NCBI GenBank assembly: GCA_016748015.1
Contig: JAAOMT010000085.1
Coordinates: 1-64,000 of the forward strand
Length of the DNA stretch: 64,000 nt
DNA from: Geosiphon pyriformis
Taxonomy: Eukaryota > Glomeromycota > Glomeromycetes > Archaeosporales > Geosiphonaceae
Direction: 5' to 3'
Shown piece after piece: positions 49,689-61,301 of this stretch (positions are counted from its first letter, which is position 1; each line of letters opens with the position of its first letter). Both the position numbers and the translations under genes were made by a program. The notes below the pieces were generated by a model. The model worked only from the letters and a program-made list of their open reading frames with translations, did no database searches and was not told the origin of the DNA.

Positions 49689-51391
49689 ATGCCGATTCAA
49701 GAACACGGTGATTTAATAAACTATACACTTGAGAGGGGGGTGAATAAGTACGATGTCGAGATAAAGGAGTTCAAGACACAGGAGTTAAAATACCGAAAGA
49801 CTAGGCACCAGGTATTTGATTTTACGTTTTCCTTGAAAGAATAGATATCTAATGCAAGCAAAAATTTCTTCAAACAAACCTGCTACATCCCTCATTCCTT
49901 TTCATTATCAACTATTATTCTAATGGCCTTTTTTTACTTTGATAAAGACCGTTACCAATCCGTACGCTATAACTCTATACGATCCAATATCTGATGCCGC
50001 TCTAGCGGAAGTACAAGGACAAAAGAGTAACGCAAAGACGAAAAGTATCATGCTATATCAAGTATTTATTGGGTTATTTCTGAGCAAACTTCTCGCTGCT
50101 TTTTCATTCTTTTTGACATATCTAACGATTGAAATTTTTTCCTTCAACCAATCGATTCATCTCATTTCAACTTTGGCAGCCAGATGATGTGATCGAATTC
50201 CGGGAAACAGGAAAGATTAATTTCGAATATCGATTCCAATGGGAGAATGAGGATTACGTCTGGAGAAAAAGAGGGAGCCTTTTTTCCAAAGAACTTGAAT
50301 GTAAAATGGTTCATGATCCTGATCCGGGTATTGGCATCTCACTCTATCAACCTAAAAATAACACGTTAGGAATTGTTACGCTAATGTATTGGAATATGGA
50401 TCGTATTCCGGTCAAAGATAAACGTGGTTTAGAATACTGTCTTGTAGTCACATTACTCGCTTTTCTTGATGAGTGGGATGATAAACTACTTAAGAAATCT
50501 GTAAGTCTGGTCAAGGGATCTGATAAGGTAAACGAATCACCATCAACACCACCACGGCCAACAGGTACGCCGCCACATAACTCGTCACAACCTAATTCCC
50601 ACCCCAAAAAGAAAAAAGAGAAAACGGAAACTCAGGATGAAGATTTGGCAATGAAATGGTCTGAACATGAAGCATATCAACAAACGATGGCTTCGGCAGA
50701 ACTAGTGGCAAAAGCAAAAGAACAACAAAGAATGGATAAAAAGTTGGCTCAACAATTAATAGCAGATGAACAAATCCAACAACAAATCTTAGCACAAAAA
50801 CAGCAACAAGAAAAAGCAGATGAAGAATTTGCTAGAAGATTGATGGAAGAAGAAAAAGAGGAAGCTTTAAAAGCGATCAAAAATGAAAAACCAACATCGA
50901 TTAATTCAGCAACTCATTCCTTGTCACCCCCAGTTTATCCTCAGCGTCCTAGTTCTTTGGTTAAATCTTCTTCAACATATTCTATATCTTCAACAAATTC
51001 GACCTCATCGTATCCCCAATCATCGCCTGCTCCATCTCTACCGGTAAATTCCTATCCAACAGTTCCACAACCCCCACCACATCAACAACATTACAATCCT
51101 CAACCATCACCACCGCAATATTATTATCCACCAGTAGGAAATCCTGCTGTTCCTTATAATGCTCAAATTTCTATCACAATGCCGATGCCCATGCCCTTAC
51201 CAAATCCAATACCAGTTTCTGGTGGCTATAACGAATCTCAATATCCAGTATATCCACCGGGGATTTATAACCTTTATGATCCAAATCAACAACAGCAACA
51301 GCAACAGGAGCAGCAACAGCAACAACAACAGCAACCTCCGCAACTTCCTCATAGACCAAATTCGAATTATCAGCCCTATCAAGGATGGTAG
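49689..51391 (+). CDS. protein with tubby/LURP-like N-terminal region, UIM-like helices and a Pro/Gln-rich tail
   Basis: Three exons (49689-49811, 49948-50061, 50180-51391) with GT..AG introns, both in phase 0, code 482 residues. Residues 1 to about 190 form a compact beta-rich region: LYDP, INFEYRFQWENEDYVWRK, LECKMV, GISLYQP, GIVTLMYW, and EYCLVVTLLAFLDEW. This order (W.W core, strand pairs, then a hydrophobic helix) resembles fungal tubby C-terminal-like/LURP1-related domains, which bind phospholipids in some proteins; I call this from pattern, not a search. Residues about 232-310 hold charged helices with DEDLAMKWSEHEA and DEEFARRLMEEE, close to ubiquitin-interacting motifs. The C-terminal 170 residues are Pro/Ser/Tyr-rich and include poly-Gln (about 448-465). 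Possible role: a cytosolic adaptor linking membrane or ubiquitin signals. The precise function is unknown. Confidence 0.75.
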
Positions 51392-52676
51392 ATTTTGAAA
51401 TGATTTGGTGGGTGGGAAAGGTAAGACCTTGAAGGTTTATCCTCCTAAAAGGATAGGGCTTCTTGCTCTATTTCTTTAATTTAGTTTTCGATTTTGATAT
51501 ATGGAGGATTGCTTCATCGATTTATTTAATGAATAGGACATGTAAGTTAGCATAGCGTAATATTTTCAATATGTATTTATATATTTATTAAATTCTAGAC
51601 GATTTAGAATTTATATTCCGAAGCTTCAATCTATTTACTTGTTAAGTTTTATTGAATTAATAAGCTTTGAAGTCAGATTCAAAGATAATTTCAATGTGGT
51701 GATGAGTCGATGTTCTGCTTCTTCCTTTTTTTATGGTTTTGATATTCGTCTCTTATCAATTGTTTTACTCTGCAGAAATTGTAAATAACCTTAATAACCA
51801 GTACGAGAAAAATCAAAATTCTTTAGAGCAATAAGATTTCAATTCGTCTCGATATACGTGAGAATAATTTTCTCTTTTTAGATAAGGTATTTTGAGAACA
51901 AGATCGTTCTTGCTAATGGTCTAATTTTAATATTAATAATTTGATTTTTATTAACACAATATATATATCTATAATAATTTAAGACTTTTAAAATTCACGT
52001 AATTTTAGTATTTTATAATAATATAATAAAAACTTGAATTTTGTATTACACACAAATAATTAATAAAAGATTTATATTATTATTATTATTTGTTTTATAT
52101 AATTTATTATTAAATTTAATTACAAAAAGATTAATTATAATTGTTTTTTATAGATAAAAATTTCAATTTATTAAACTTATTTATAAAAATAATTAATAAT
52201 ATATATATTTTATTTTAATAAATATTAAAGTTTAATTTATTATTTATAAATATATTTTTATTTAAAATTATATAAATTTCAGCTCTGTAATTTTTTAATA
52301 AGTTTGTATTTTTTAAAATTAAATTTTTAAACACAAATTTATTGTTTTAAGTTTTGATTTAAAAAATTTTATATAAATTTGTGTATAAATATTATTGTCC
52401 ATTTTATTAATTTTAAATTTATTAATATATAAATGTTAAATTTTTGTAAAAATGTAAAAAACTGTGTTTTAAAAATATTTTAATATTTTTATTTTTATTT
52501 TTTGCATATCTAAAATAATTTAGTTTTATTTTAAAAATTGTTTTTAAATATATTAAAATAATTATATTAAAAATAATAAATATTTTTAGTAATAATTTAT
52601 TTTGTAAAATAATAATTAATATATAAAAAAAATTGTTTTATTATAATAATTAAAATATATATTAAATAATTCTAAA
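51392..52676. repeat. 3' flank of the preceding gene passing into an extreme AT-rich tract
   Basis: From about 51930 to 52676 the sequence is nearly all A/T with no gene. It ends at the 5' boundary of LINE copy B. The segment aattctaaa at 52668-52676 is repeated after the LINE poly-A and may be the target-site duplication. Confidence 0.5.
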
Positions 52677-52745
52677 AACTTCTTTTTCTTATTCATCTTA
52701 AATTCCCAAAAAAGAGTCAAAGTTTTTTGAAAGAAGTTTTTTTAC

Positions 52746-54602
52746 CATTCAATACAATAAAACCAAACTGTTTTTCGATTTCGAGACCATTGTTGGCCTT
52801 AGTATTGCTGTTATGAAGAAGGTTGTTAAAGATTCTGGCTCTGGTGAAGGTTTTAAGTCTGTTTTGTCAAGAAAAAAGAAGAAGAATGTAGCTTTGGAAG
52901 AAGGTGTTGGTGGCAAAATTGTGCCTTTTAAGGTAATTAGTAATCATTCATGGAATTCTGAGACTGGTGACACCACTAAGTCTGAAAGCATTAATATAGA
53001 AAAAGAGTGTTTGATGAAGGAAACTAGCTTTGATTATGGTGAGAGTGGCACTATTGCTAATGGAGATCATGATCAGATGCCTAAGGAGCCAGGAATTAGG
53101 ACTAAGAAAGCATTGGGCAAGCTATTGAAGAAGATAAATTTCTCAAGTCATGGTAATGATAATGATATTTTCTTGAATGTCTCTTCGGATTCTCTTCCCC
53201 TCCTTGAAGAATTTGGTCAATGTTTTTGTTAGAAAATTGTTTGCTTTAAATATCAGCTTGAATAAGATGGCTGGAAATTCCTCTCAAGAAAAGCTAATGG
53301 TGGTTAAGAAACTATTTTCAAAAGTCAATAGTTTTGGAAGGGGGCCTCTACTCTCTCAAAATTCTCAAAGATTATTAAAGCATTATTTACTTCCAAATTA
53401 AGCTTGGCACAGGCTTTCAAAAAAGCTGAGGATGCAAAAATTTTGGTAAACACCAATCTCAAGAAATCTCCTGGATGTTCAGATTAGGCTGTAGTGGTGA
53501 AAAAAATCTCAATTGGGACATTAGCTGAGGCTGTGTGTGCTGTACTATCAGATTATAGAATAATTAAGACAATTAAGATACAGTTAGTCAGACTATGGCA
53601 GAAGAGTGTGGTGGAATTTGAGCAATCGGATTATGCTAATTTGGCCACAGTGAAATGGTCTATTCTAATCAGGAAAGATGTGGTACATGTCACTAAAATG
53701 GATGTAGATAAGGAATCATGGGAATCAGCATAGGATACTGCTCTATACACTACCAATAAGAATGAATACCCATAACATCTGAGATTTCATTGGCTTTGTG
53801 GGTGGGAAAACATGTGTTATTAATCATCATTCTGTTATATATGCTTGGGCCAGATGTGCTGTAGTCTGTTTCAAATCAACTGAATCATTGGATGCTATTA
53901 TGAATACTACCTCAGTTTTAAAGAGCGTAAATCTATGCTGGTTCTATCTGGATTCTTTTAAGTATGCAAAGAATGAGAAAATAGATCATATGTCATTGGG
54001 CTATTCTGTGGGTGGGGATTTTTTTTCTGGAAGATCTTCTTGTAAAGTGCTTTTAAACAAGGATAAAAGCAGACTGGCTACTATTTATGCCAAACATTCA
54101 GTTTCTGTTGCTTGTTCTGTTGTTTTTAGTGGAGTTTTTTGGGCTAAGATTGCTGGTGAATCTTTATTTCCTCCTCTATCTATACATAACAATTTGGTCA
54201 ATTCTGGCTCCTCTTCAGAGATAAAGCCTATACTACCTGTTACATCAGATGTTAAAAAAAGGTTTGCTGTTTTAGAAAACAGTCTTATCAGCTTTACAGA
54301 ACAAATTAGTGAGTTGGTTAAGAGATTGAACTCACTTGTGCCAGCAGTTTCCCAGCCTAGCCCTGGATGTCAGCCGCTGGTGACCCCCCATTACAGAATC
54401 AAGTGGGTAATGTAGTAATAGGAGAGAGTTCGGGTGGGACCACAGATGGTAAAACTGCTGTAAGCTTGGATTTTTCTGCCTTTCTTGAGGTGAAAAGACT
54501 AGAGAACATGCTAGAAGGACTTTCTGCTTCAGTTCTGAGTCTAACAGCGTGATTTGATGGTTTGATTTTGGCTGGTGGTGTATTTCCCAAACTTTCTTCT
54601 TA
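52746..54602 (+). pseudogene. LINE copy B ORF1 (gag-like), broken
   Basis: Homologous to copy A ORF1. The first part starts in a frame lacking ATG (IQYNKTKLFF), then reads through 52813-53232 with a Lys-rich segment and KETSFDYGESG. A frameshift near 53170-53220 moves to 53177-53401. Later open stretches are 53494-53733, 53798-54415 and 54367-54552. At about 53936-54005 the CCHC zinc knuckle is eroded: the Cys of the first pair are Tyr and Asn and the last Cys is Tyr, with His kept (FKYAKNEKIDHMSLGY). The C-terminal part has a heptad-like Leu/Val pattern (VLENSLISFTEQISELVKRL). Confidence 0.8.
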
Positions 54603-54621
54603 ATGACCAGTCTAGTTTGAA

Positions 54622-55330
54622 AAATTGTCACTTGCAACATTAGAGGAATGAACAATTCTGCCAAACAGGATGATGTTATTTGTTGGCACAAAGATATGAA
54701 CAATTTGATTTTGATTTTCATAAAAACAAAGTTAAAAGGCAAAGTTCATCTTTGGATTGCCAATAAGTTTGATGGTGTTCGTGTTTTTATCTCTGATCTG
54801 AATTCTGGTTACTTGGGTTCTGGTGTGGCAATTATTATGGACAATTCTCTGGTAAGATATATTTATAAGATTTCTGAGGTGTCTGAATGGCTCTTTTCTA
54901 TCAGATTACTTTTTAAAAACAAACTTTCTGTTTCGATTTTAAGGCTGTATGCTGGCACTTCTTTGGATGTTTGGTTTTCTTAAGCTGGCAATATCAATTT
55001 GTTGATTGCTAGAGCTGTGAATAAGTCCTTCTTCATTGTGCTAAGTGGTAATTTCAATGAGGATGGTTTATGTAAAAGTGCCAGTTTCAAGAAATGCTTA
55101 GATCTCAGTTTGGTTAATTTTTTGAGTAAAAGCTTGTTTGCTAAAATGTCAACATAAACTAATTCACATGGTGTTACTAAGACTATTGATTACATATTTA
55201 TTTCTTACAACTTGGTTAGTGCAGTAATTAATTATGGTGTAGCCAATGTTAGTAACTATTTTGACTCTGATCACAAAGCAGTTTCTGTGTGTGTGGGCTT
55301 GAGTGGACTTTTGAATATACATTTGAATTC
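54622..55330 (+). pseudogene. LINE copy B APE endonuclease domain, broken
   Basis: Motifs in order: CNIRGMNNSA (about 54631), FIKTKLKG where the catalytic Glu of the usual ETK is Lys (about 54714), SGYLGSGVAIIMD, LSGNFNED with Asn for the Asp of GDFN (about 55020), and FDSDHKAVS with the catalytic Asp and His kept (about 55260). An in-frame TAA near 54981 replaces the Gln codon that copy A keeps. Confidence 0.85.
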
Positions 55331-57800
55331 CATTCACAAGCAAGTGAATAGAGATTGTTAGAAGTTTGATGTCAAAAATGCTAATAAAGCAAAATGGCTT
55401 GAGTTTAAAGATGCTATGGCTACTAATACTTCTATGTTTATGAACAAATTTGATGTAGCTATAAGGTTTTCAGATCTGAACACAATGTGGGATATTGTTT
55501 ACAAAATAATGATTCTTTTAGTCAATGAGACATTTAAGAAAAAATGGTTTAAAAGTTTTGGTGATGTTTTTACCAAGATGACTTCTAGGTTTTATAAACT
55601 GGAGCTGCTGGTTTTTAAGTAGGTTAAGACCTTGCATTTGGTTTTCAGTAATAATTTTGCTTTGTTGTTGGGGAAATAGAACATACTTGACTCTGTTAGT
55701 GCTTTAATGGTGAAAGCTCTTTTTTTTTCAGATTCTAATTTTGATACTATTTGTTCTGTACTGGCCAAAGTAAAAAAATTATACTGCTCTTCCAAACTGC
55801 TAGAGTTCAAGCATGCTGAGGAATCTTTCATCAAACAGGCCATCAATAAAAGGATAAAAAGTTTTGAGCTAGACAAGAATCATACAATCAGAAATGTATT
55901 AGAGCATCCTTTTTACAAAGTAACCTTGAATTATCTGGTTGTAAGAGATAAGTTGATTCTAGAGCCTAATTTGGTTAAGTCCAAGATGAATAATATTATG
56001 GAAGAATGGACCAGAAAACATAGAGTAATACCTAACATATTTGATAACTGGGCTTGTTAATATTTGTCTTTGGATCACGTTTTTAATGGCGCTTTTTCTA
56101 GTGTAATGTGTCTAATTGGTTTTGATGAAATGTTTACCATAGTCAGAAATCTGCCAGATGAGAAAGCTGCTGGCATTTCTGGTATTTCTAACAAATTATA
56201 GAAGCATTGTGACAAGTTGGTTTTAGATATGCTTTTGTTGCTCTTGAACTTTTACTTAATTGGTAAGTTAGTGTCTGGATCTTAAATAAATGCTTGGGTT
56301 TTGATAATTCTTAAATCATATGAATGGGAGGGTGTTCTTATGAATACCCATCCTATTGCTCTAATTGAGACAGTTTATAAGATCCTTTTCAAGGTACTTT
56401 TAAACAGAATCTCTTCAGCTTGTAGTACTTTTAATGTTCTTTATGGAGACAACTTTTCTGTTTTAAAAGGCATGACAACACAATCTTCTATCTTTACTAT
56501 TGGTTCTGTGATTGAGGATGCCTTGGAAAAGAATAGAGAACTTTGGCTGGTTTTGCAAAACATGCGCAAAGCTTACAATTCAGTTGGTTAGGAGCATCTC
56601 AGAGAAAGTTTGGTTAAAATCAAGATGTGTAATAGGTTTATTAGATTTTTTGGTAGCATTTACAATGGTCATATGAACAGGATTATGACTGACTTTGACT
56701 TAACTGATGGATATTGTGTTCATAACGGATTGGATCAAGGGAAAGTTTTCTTGTCTCTTCTTTGGTGTATATTCTATGATCTGCTTTTATGTGAAGTCAA
56801 AAGACAGGAGAATGTGTGTGATTATAGGTTGAACTCTTATTTCATTTTCAAAACTGGCCAAATAGAATCCCAGACTGGGTTGACGTTGTTTTTTACTGCT
56901 GGGGTTTTTGTCAATAATACAATATAGATTGATAATAGCCAGGCTGCTATGCAACACATTTTTAATATTGCAAGTGAATTTTACAGAATTAATAACATTT
57001 TCATCAACAATGACAAGATTATGGCCATTCTCTTTAACTGTAAAGTTTTAGACTCTTATTTAACTATCAATGGCTTGCCTATTTCTGTTGCAAAAAAAAG
57101 AGAACTTCATCACTATCTTGGTATTTTCTTATCTTCCGAAGGTTTGTCAAAGCCTAGCTTGGCTAAGATAAAGTCAGATGTTCAGTTTTTTGTCAATTTG
57201 GTTTTAAAAAAAGCAGTCTCAGATAAACAGTTTGTGTATTTGGTGTCTGTGGTCCTCTTTCTGATTGTTAGTTACCAAACTCAGTTTAGTTTCATCTCTG
57301 TTAGTGTGTACAATAAATGAAACACTTTGATTTGCAAGGGCTTGAAGTCTAAATCTGGTTTACCACTTGATTTCTCCAATGATGCTCTTTATTATCCTTT
57401 TTTATATGGTCTAAAAACTTTTGAACAAATTCAGGCTAAAAGTAAATCTGCCTCCATTGTGTCCTTTGTGAACTCTGTTGGGATTTTGGGTCAGTTGTTC
57501 TCTCACAGGTCTCATGACCTTCAGGTTCTGAGTTGGTATTTCTATTATTCTTTACAATTTCTAGTTTGTATTAGAGTCTGTTCTTCAGATAATTTTTTGG
57601 CAGATGTGATCCATATTTTTTCTAAATGTGATTTGTTTCTGGGCAGTCCTTTGGCTGGTGTTTTTTGTCTTTATAGTAGTACTTCTATGTATTTTGTTTT
57701 TGGTGAGCATTATTTCTTTAAATGTGTTTTTTTACTCAAGTGTTATAAGATCACTTTCATAGAGCAACTACATGACCGGAGTGGTGCTGTTTTTTGTTGA
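55331..57800 (+). pseudogene. LINE copy B linker and reverse transcriptase, broken, catalytic Asp lost
   Basis: Open stretches at 55416-55622, 55707-56060, 56301-56591, 56610-56927, 56949-57320 and 57327-57800 match one long protein. Reverse transcriptase blocks seen are NLPDEKAAG and KL-stop-KHCD (TAG at 56199 against Trp in copy A), WEGVLMNTHPIALIE, GDNFSVLKGMTTQSSIF, LVLQNMRKAYNSVG (motif A Asp now Asn), LDQGKVFLSLLW, and FVNNTI (motif C Asp-Asp now Asn-Asn). The copy cannot encode an active polymerase. A Trp-to-TAG change follows motif C. Confidence 0.87.
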
Positions 57801-58610
57801 AAAACCATTAAAAAGTGAAAACAAATGGACTTATGTGGTCCAGTCCCTGTTTGGTTTAAGATTTCTGTTTGCTTTCTCAATGGTTTGGTGTTTTTTGTCA
57901 ATGGTCCTCCACTTTTAGATGGTTTGGCTTCTTCTGACATTCTTTGGTCTCATGCATTTAGTGTTGTTAGTGAGAATTTGTTGCATGCTAGCACTGCTTG
58001 TCTTTTTGTATACACAGATAGATTTCTAAGTGGCTTGGATACTTTTGGTATGAGAGCTGGTGCAGCTGTTTATTTTGAGGATGTGGATTTGGATATAGGT
58101 GTGAGGGTGTCTGGCTTGGTTTCTTCTATGATAGCAGAGTTGCAGGCAATTGCTTTGGCTCTCAAGTGCATTCTCTCTTTTTGTTTGGTTGATCTGTTTT
58201 TGGACAGTCAGGCAGCTTTAGATGCATACAAGTCTGAGTTTTTATTGATTAGTCTGGATTTCAGAAATCAGTGTTGGATAGAATATTGCCATGTGGTGAA
58301 TATTATTCATTGCAAGAATTTGGATGTTAAGTGAATTAAGGTTAAAGATTACTCTGGTGTCTTGGGTAATGAGCATGCTAATGTTTTTGTGGGGGCTGCT
58401 GTTTTCTCAGATTGGCATTTACCCCATAGGATCAATAACCACTTCCTGAGGACCAATGATGTTGTTGTTTCTAGTAATTCTAGACATTTTGTTCATGATG
58501 TTTTCCAGTCTGTTTACCATACACACTGGAAGGTTGGCTCTGGTTTTCAGATTGTGGTAGAGAGTCTTTGTAACTATATTGATTGGACAAGGTCATCTTT
58601 GGTGTGACAT
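57801..58610 (+). pseudogene. LINE copy B RNase H domain, broken
   Basis: Ribonuclease H fold that would remove the RNA strand during element copying. It reads FVYTDRFLSGL (first catalytic Asp kept), MIAELQAIALAL (Glu kept), LDSQAALDA (second Asp kept), and after a TGA near 58332 VLGNEHANVF, where the last catalytic Asp appears to be Asn. The stretch 57825-58334 is open for 169 codons. Confidence 0.85.
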
Positions 58611-60290
58611 CCTGATGCTCATTTGACTGCTGGCTTTACTAGTGCATGGACTGCTGGTTTTTGCACATATTTTATAAAAGCTTTACATCACCAGCTTCCA
58701 GTTGCTGTGTATAAGTAGCCATATGATAAGCAATATCCTAGTGTAATATGTTTATTCTATGATAACATTGAAGTCTCAGACCATATCTTCTCTTGTCTGT
58801 TTGAGACTGCTAGTCATGCTCAGTTGATGGCTGTTATTACTGGAGGTTTTTGGTCTCTTTTCTGTAATGTTGTTGATACTTATTTGCTGTGAATTCACGT
58901 TTTCTGGATGTGGTTGAACCTCCAGTAACTGAATTTATCTTCAAATTATCTCCTATAATTTGAACTTGCTGGGCTTATAAGTGGAATGGCCAATTCCATG
59001 CCAGTTGCTTTATGTAGTTATGTTGTAGTAAACGTTAACTCTTTCCCAGGAATTGCTCATCTGAAAGCTCACTAAAAATGTGTAGTTACTTTGCTGTGAA
59101 AGTCAACTCTTCTACAGGAATTTCGTCTGTAGGCTACCGTAATGATTGTAATAAGAAAATAAAAGAAAAATAAAAGAAATGTAAAAGAAATAAGATTTTT
59201 ATCAAGGGAACGTTTTTCTATTCAGGCCTGGAGTTACTTAACAGTTTACTGAAATTGGTAGCTAATCAATTTCGAAATGTTAGTTGGGTTTTGGGAATTT
59301 TCCAAGTACAATAATTAAAGAATTTGGTTTTTCGAATTATTGGATATTTATTTCTTTTTGTGTGTATAGGAATGGTTCTAAGAGATAAATCTAAAGTAAG
59401 ACACATTTTCTTGAAGAGAGAAGCTCTTCTTTTATACAACTTGTCATAACACTATTCTATGAACTTGAACTTTGCTATTTTCTACAATTTTGCTGAACTA
59501 AAGATATATTTCGGCAAACTACAAGTTATTTCTGCGACCTATTAGATATTTCGGTGAACTATCAATTATTTCGGCAAATTTCTATAAATTTTGGCAAACT
59601 TTTGAATATTACATAGTTCGGGGTATTGCATGATTGATCATTGCAATTAGGTTACATTTGTGTTGTGTACAATTTGGGTTATTAATTAAATGATAATTTC
59701 GGACATTCTTTGCTAATGTAATAAGTGATAATTTGAAACGATAATATATGCTAATTAATGATAGGAATTATAAGATAGTTTCATGCTAAATGATATCTCT
59801 AATTTTGTCTGGTAACACTGTTTATGCTTCAGCTTGGGAAGTGTACTTTGGTTTGTTTCATTCTTTATCACATGTTTCTTAGTTTTTGTTTACTTGTGGC
59901 TCCAATTTGATGGTTGGAACAGCTTTGTGTAAGAGCTTTGTTTTCAATAAGTGGTATCATAAGTTTGTTTCTGTATTTAAAGATTTTAAGGTTGCAGGTC
60001 AGAATATTGTGGATTTTGTGCATATATTTTGTCTTGTGTTCCATGATGACATTTGGCTAGTTTATGTTAAGCACTGGGCTTTCATGAAAAAAATGGATTG
60101 ATCTTACATGATGGTTCTATTCCTATCCTAGTTGCTGGTCACTCTTTGGTTTTTTCAGCTGGTATGGTTAGGTTATTGGGTATTGCTAATGTGTTTGGTG
60201 TTAATTTTGGATTTCATAAATCCTGTTTGTTTTTTTCAGGTATTGGGGACAAAATTTCTGTTCATATAGGTGTTTAGTGTCATTCTGATT
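58611..60290 (+). pseudogene. LINE copy B C-terminal domain, split by an insertion
   Basis: After the RNase H, the protein continues with GGFWSLFCNVVDTYLL and FIFKLSPII up to 58961. It resumes after the insertion at about 59794 with ILSGNTVYASAWEVYFG, then CGSNLMVGTALCKSFVF, FRDDIWLV-like FHDDIWLVYVKH, and HKSCLFFSGIGD. I recognise this C-terminal block from other Rhizophagus LINE proteins. Several stops are present. Confidence 0.75.
58962..59793. mobile_element. 832-bp non-coding insertion inside LINE copy B, unknown family
   Basis: The flanks tatctcctataattt (58947-58961) and tatctctaatttt (59794-59806) look like a diverged target-site duplication, and the LINE reading frame joins across it. 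The insert is less AT-rich than its surroundings and has no long frame. It contains two similar blocks of about 58 bases (from 59013 and from 59081, both starting tgtagtta and containing caggaatt), and several TTTCGGYRAACT-like words at about 59507-59600. No terminal inverted repeats were found. It could be a solo LTR, SINE or other non-autonomous element. Confidence 0.6.
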
Positions 60291-60412
60291 GGTCTAAATG
60301 ACTAGTCACATGTAGAGAATACATGATTTACACCTAATTTGAATCATTGTATGGTTTATAACTCTAGGCTGCATTTGGACTTCATTTATTAAATGTAATA
60401 AAAAAAAAAATT
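60291..60412 (+). other. LINE copy B 3' untranslated tail with poly-A
   Basis: Contains acatgatttacacctaat and ends in poly-A. It aligns with the tail of copy C on the other strand (gcatgatttacgcctata, read on minus near 61255). Confidence 0.8.
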
Positions 60413-61189
60413 CTAAATTAATTTTTAAATAATAATATTAAAATTTATTATTATATATTATTTTTTAAATAAATTATTTATTTTTAATTTATTGTTTCTT
60501 AGTTTTATATAATAAAACTTTATTTTTAACATATTAATTTAAATTATATTAATTTTTAATATATTAAAAAATATATATTTTTTATTTTTTTTATTTTTAT
60601 AATTACATTAAAAACAATAAGTAAAATATTTACAACTTTTATATTAAATATTGTTTTTACCAAAAAAAATATTTTTTTAATATTTTTTAAAGCACTATTT
60701 TATTTTAAAAGTCTGGCTTTCTTTTTATAAAAAATAGATTATTTGTTTTAATTGGTTTTATTAATATTTATAATATTTTTATTGTAATTATACCAATTAT
60801 AATATTTATTTTAAATTTAATTGTAAACAATGTTTTTTTTATTTAAATAATAATATTAATAACATATTTATTAAAGTTAGGTTTGCTAAATATGTTAAAT
60901 TTTAGTTAATTTTTACAAATTTTAAAAACAAAACAAATTATATTTTTATATTATTTTAACTAATTAATTTAAGTTTTAAAAATTAAGCTAATTAAATAAA
61001 GATTAAATTATGTTTTTTAAAAAATTTGTTTTTAATAATAATTAAAATATTATTTTAAGTTATAAAAGTTTTTTGAATAAATAGTTTTATTTTAATGTTT
61101 AATCATATTATAAAAATTAAAGTGATTTATATTAAATCCATTTTTTAGTTTTTATATATATATATATATATTTTTTATTATCATTTAAC
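60413..61189. repeat. extreme AT-rich tract between two LINE tails
   Basis: About 780 bases of A/T-dominated DNA with a (TA)n run at about 61153-61171. The two LINEs point toward each other and end at its edges. No gene seen. Confidence 0.6.
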
Positions 61190-61301
61190 GAGTAAGACCC
61201 AAATACTACCTAAACTATGATACCACAGAAGGAATTACATTATAGGCGTAAATCATGCGTTTTTTACACGTAATTAGACACTCAGCCCAATCAAGAACTT
61301 A

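Larger units (their letters stand above)
52677..60412 (+). mobile_element. LINE copy B, near full-length APE-RT-RNase H non-LTR retrotransposon, decayed, with nested insertion
   Basis: Plus-strand element of about 7.7 kb including an 832-bp insertion. In order it has a 5' leader, ORF1 with a zinc-knuckle relic, APE endonuclease, reverse transcriptase, RNase H, a C-terminal domain and a 3' tail ending in 11 A (about 60402-60412). The segment aattctaaa flanks it at 52668-52676 and 60409-60417, a possible 9-base target-site duplication; in such AT-rich DNA this could be chance. Many stops and a few frameshifts break the frames. It shares its body with copy A and its 3' tail with copy C. Confidence 0.9.

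Noticed and set aside
50347-50795. Minus-strand frames in the tubby-like gene
   Set aside because: Shadows of exon 3, which has consistent splicing and composition on the plus strand.
52668-60417. aattctaaa at both ends of LINE copy B as firm proof of insertion boundaries
   Set aside because: Kept only as a possibility. A 9-base A/T-rich word can recur by chance in this composition.
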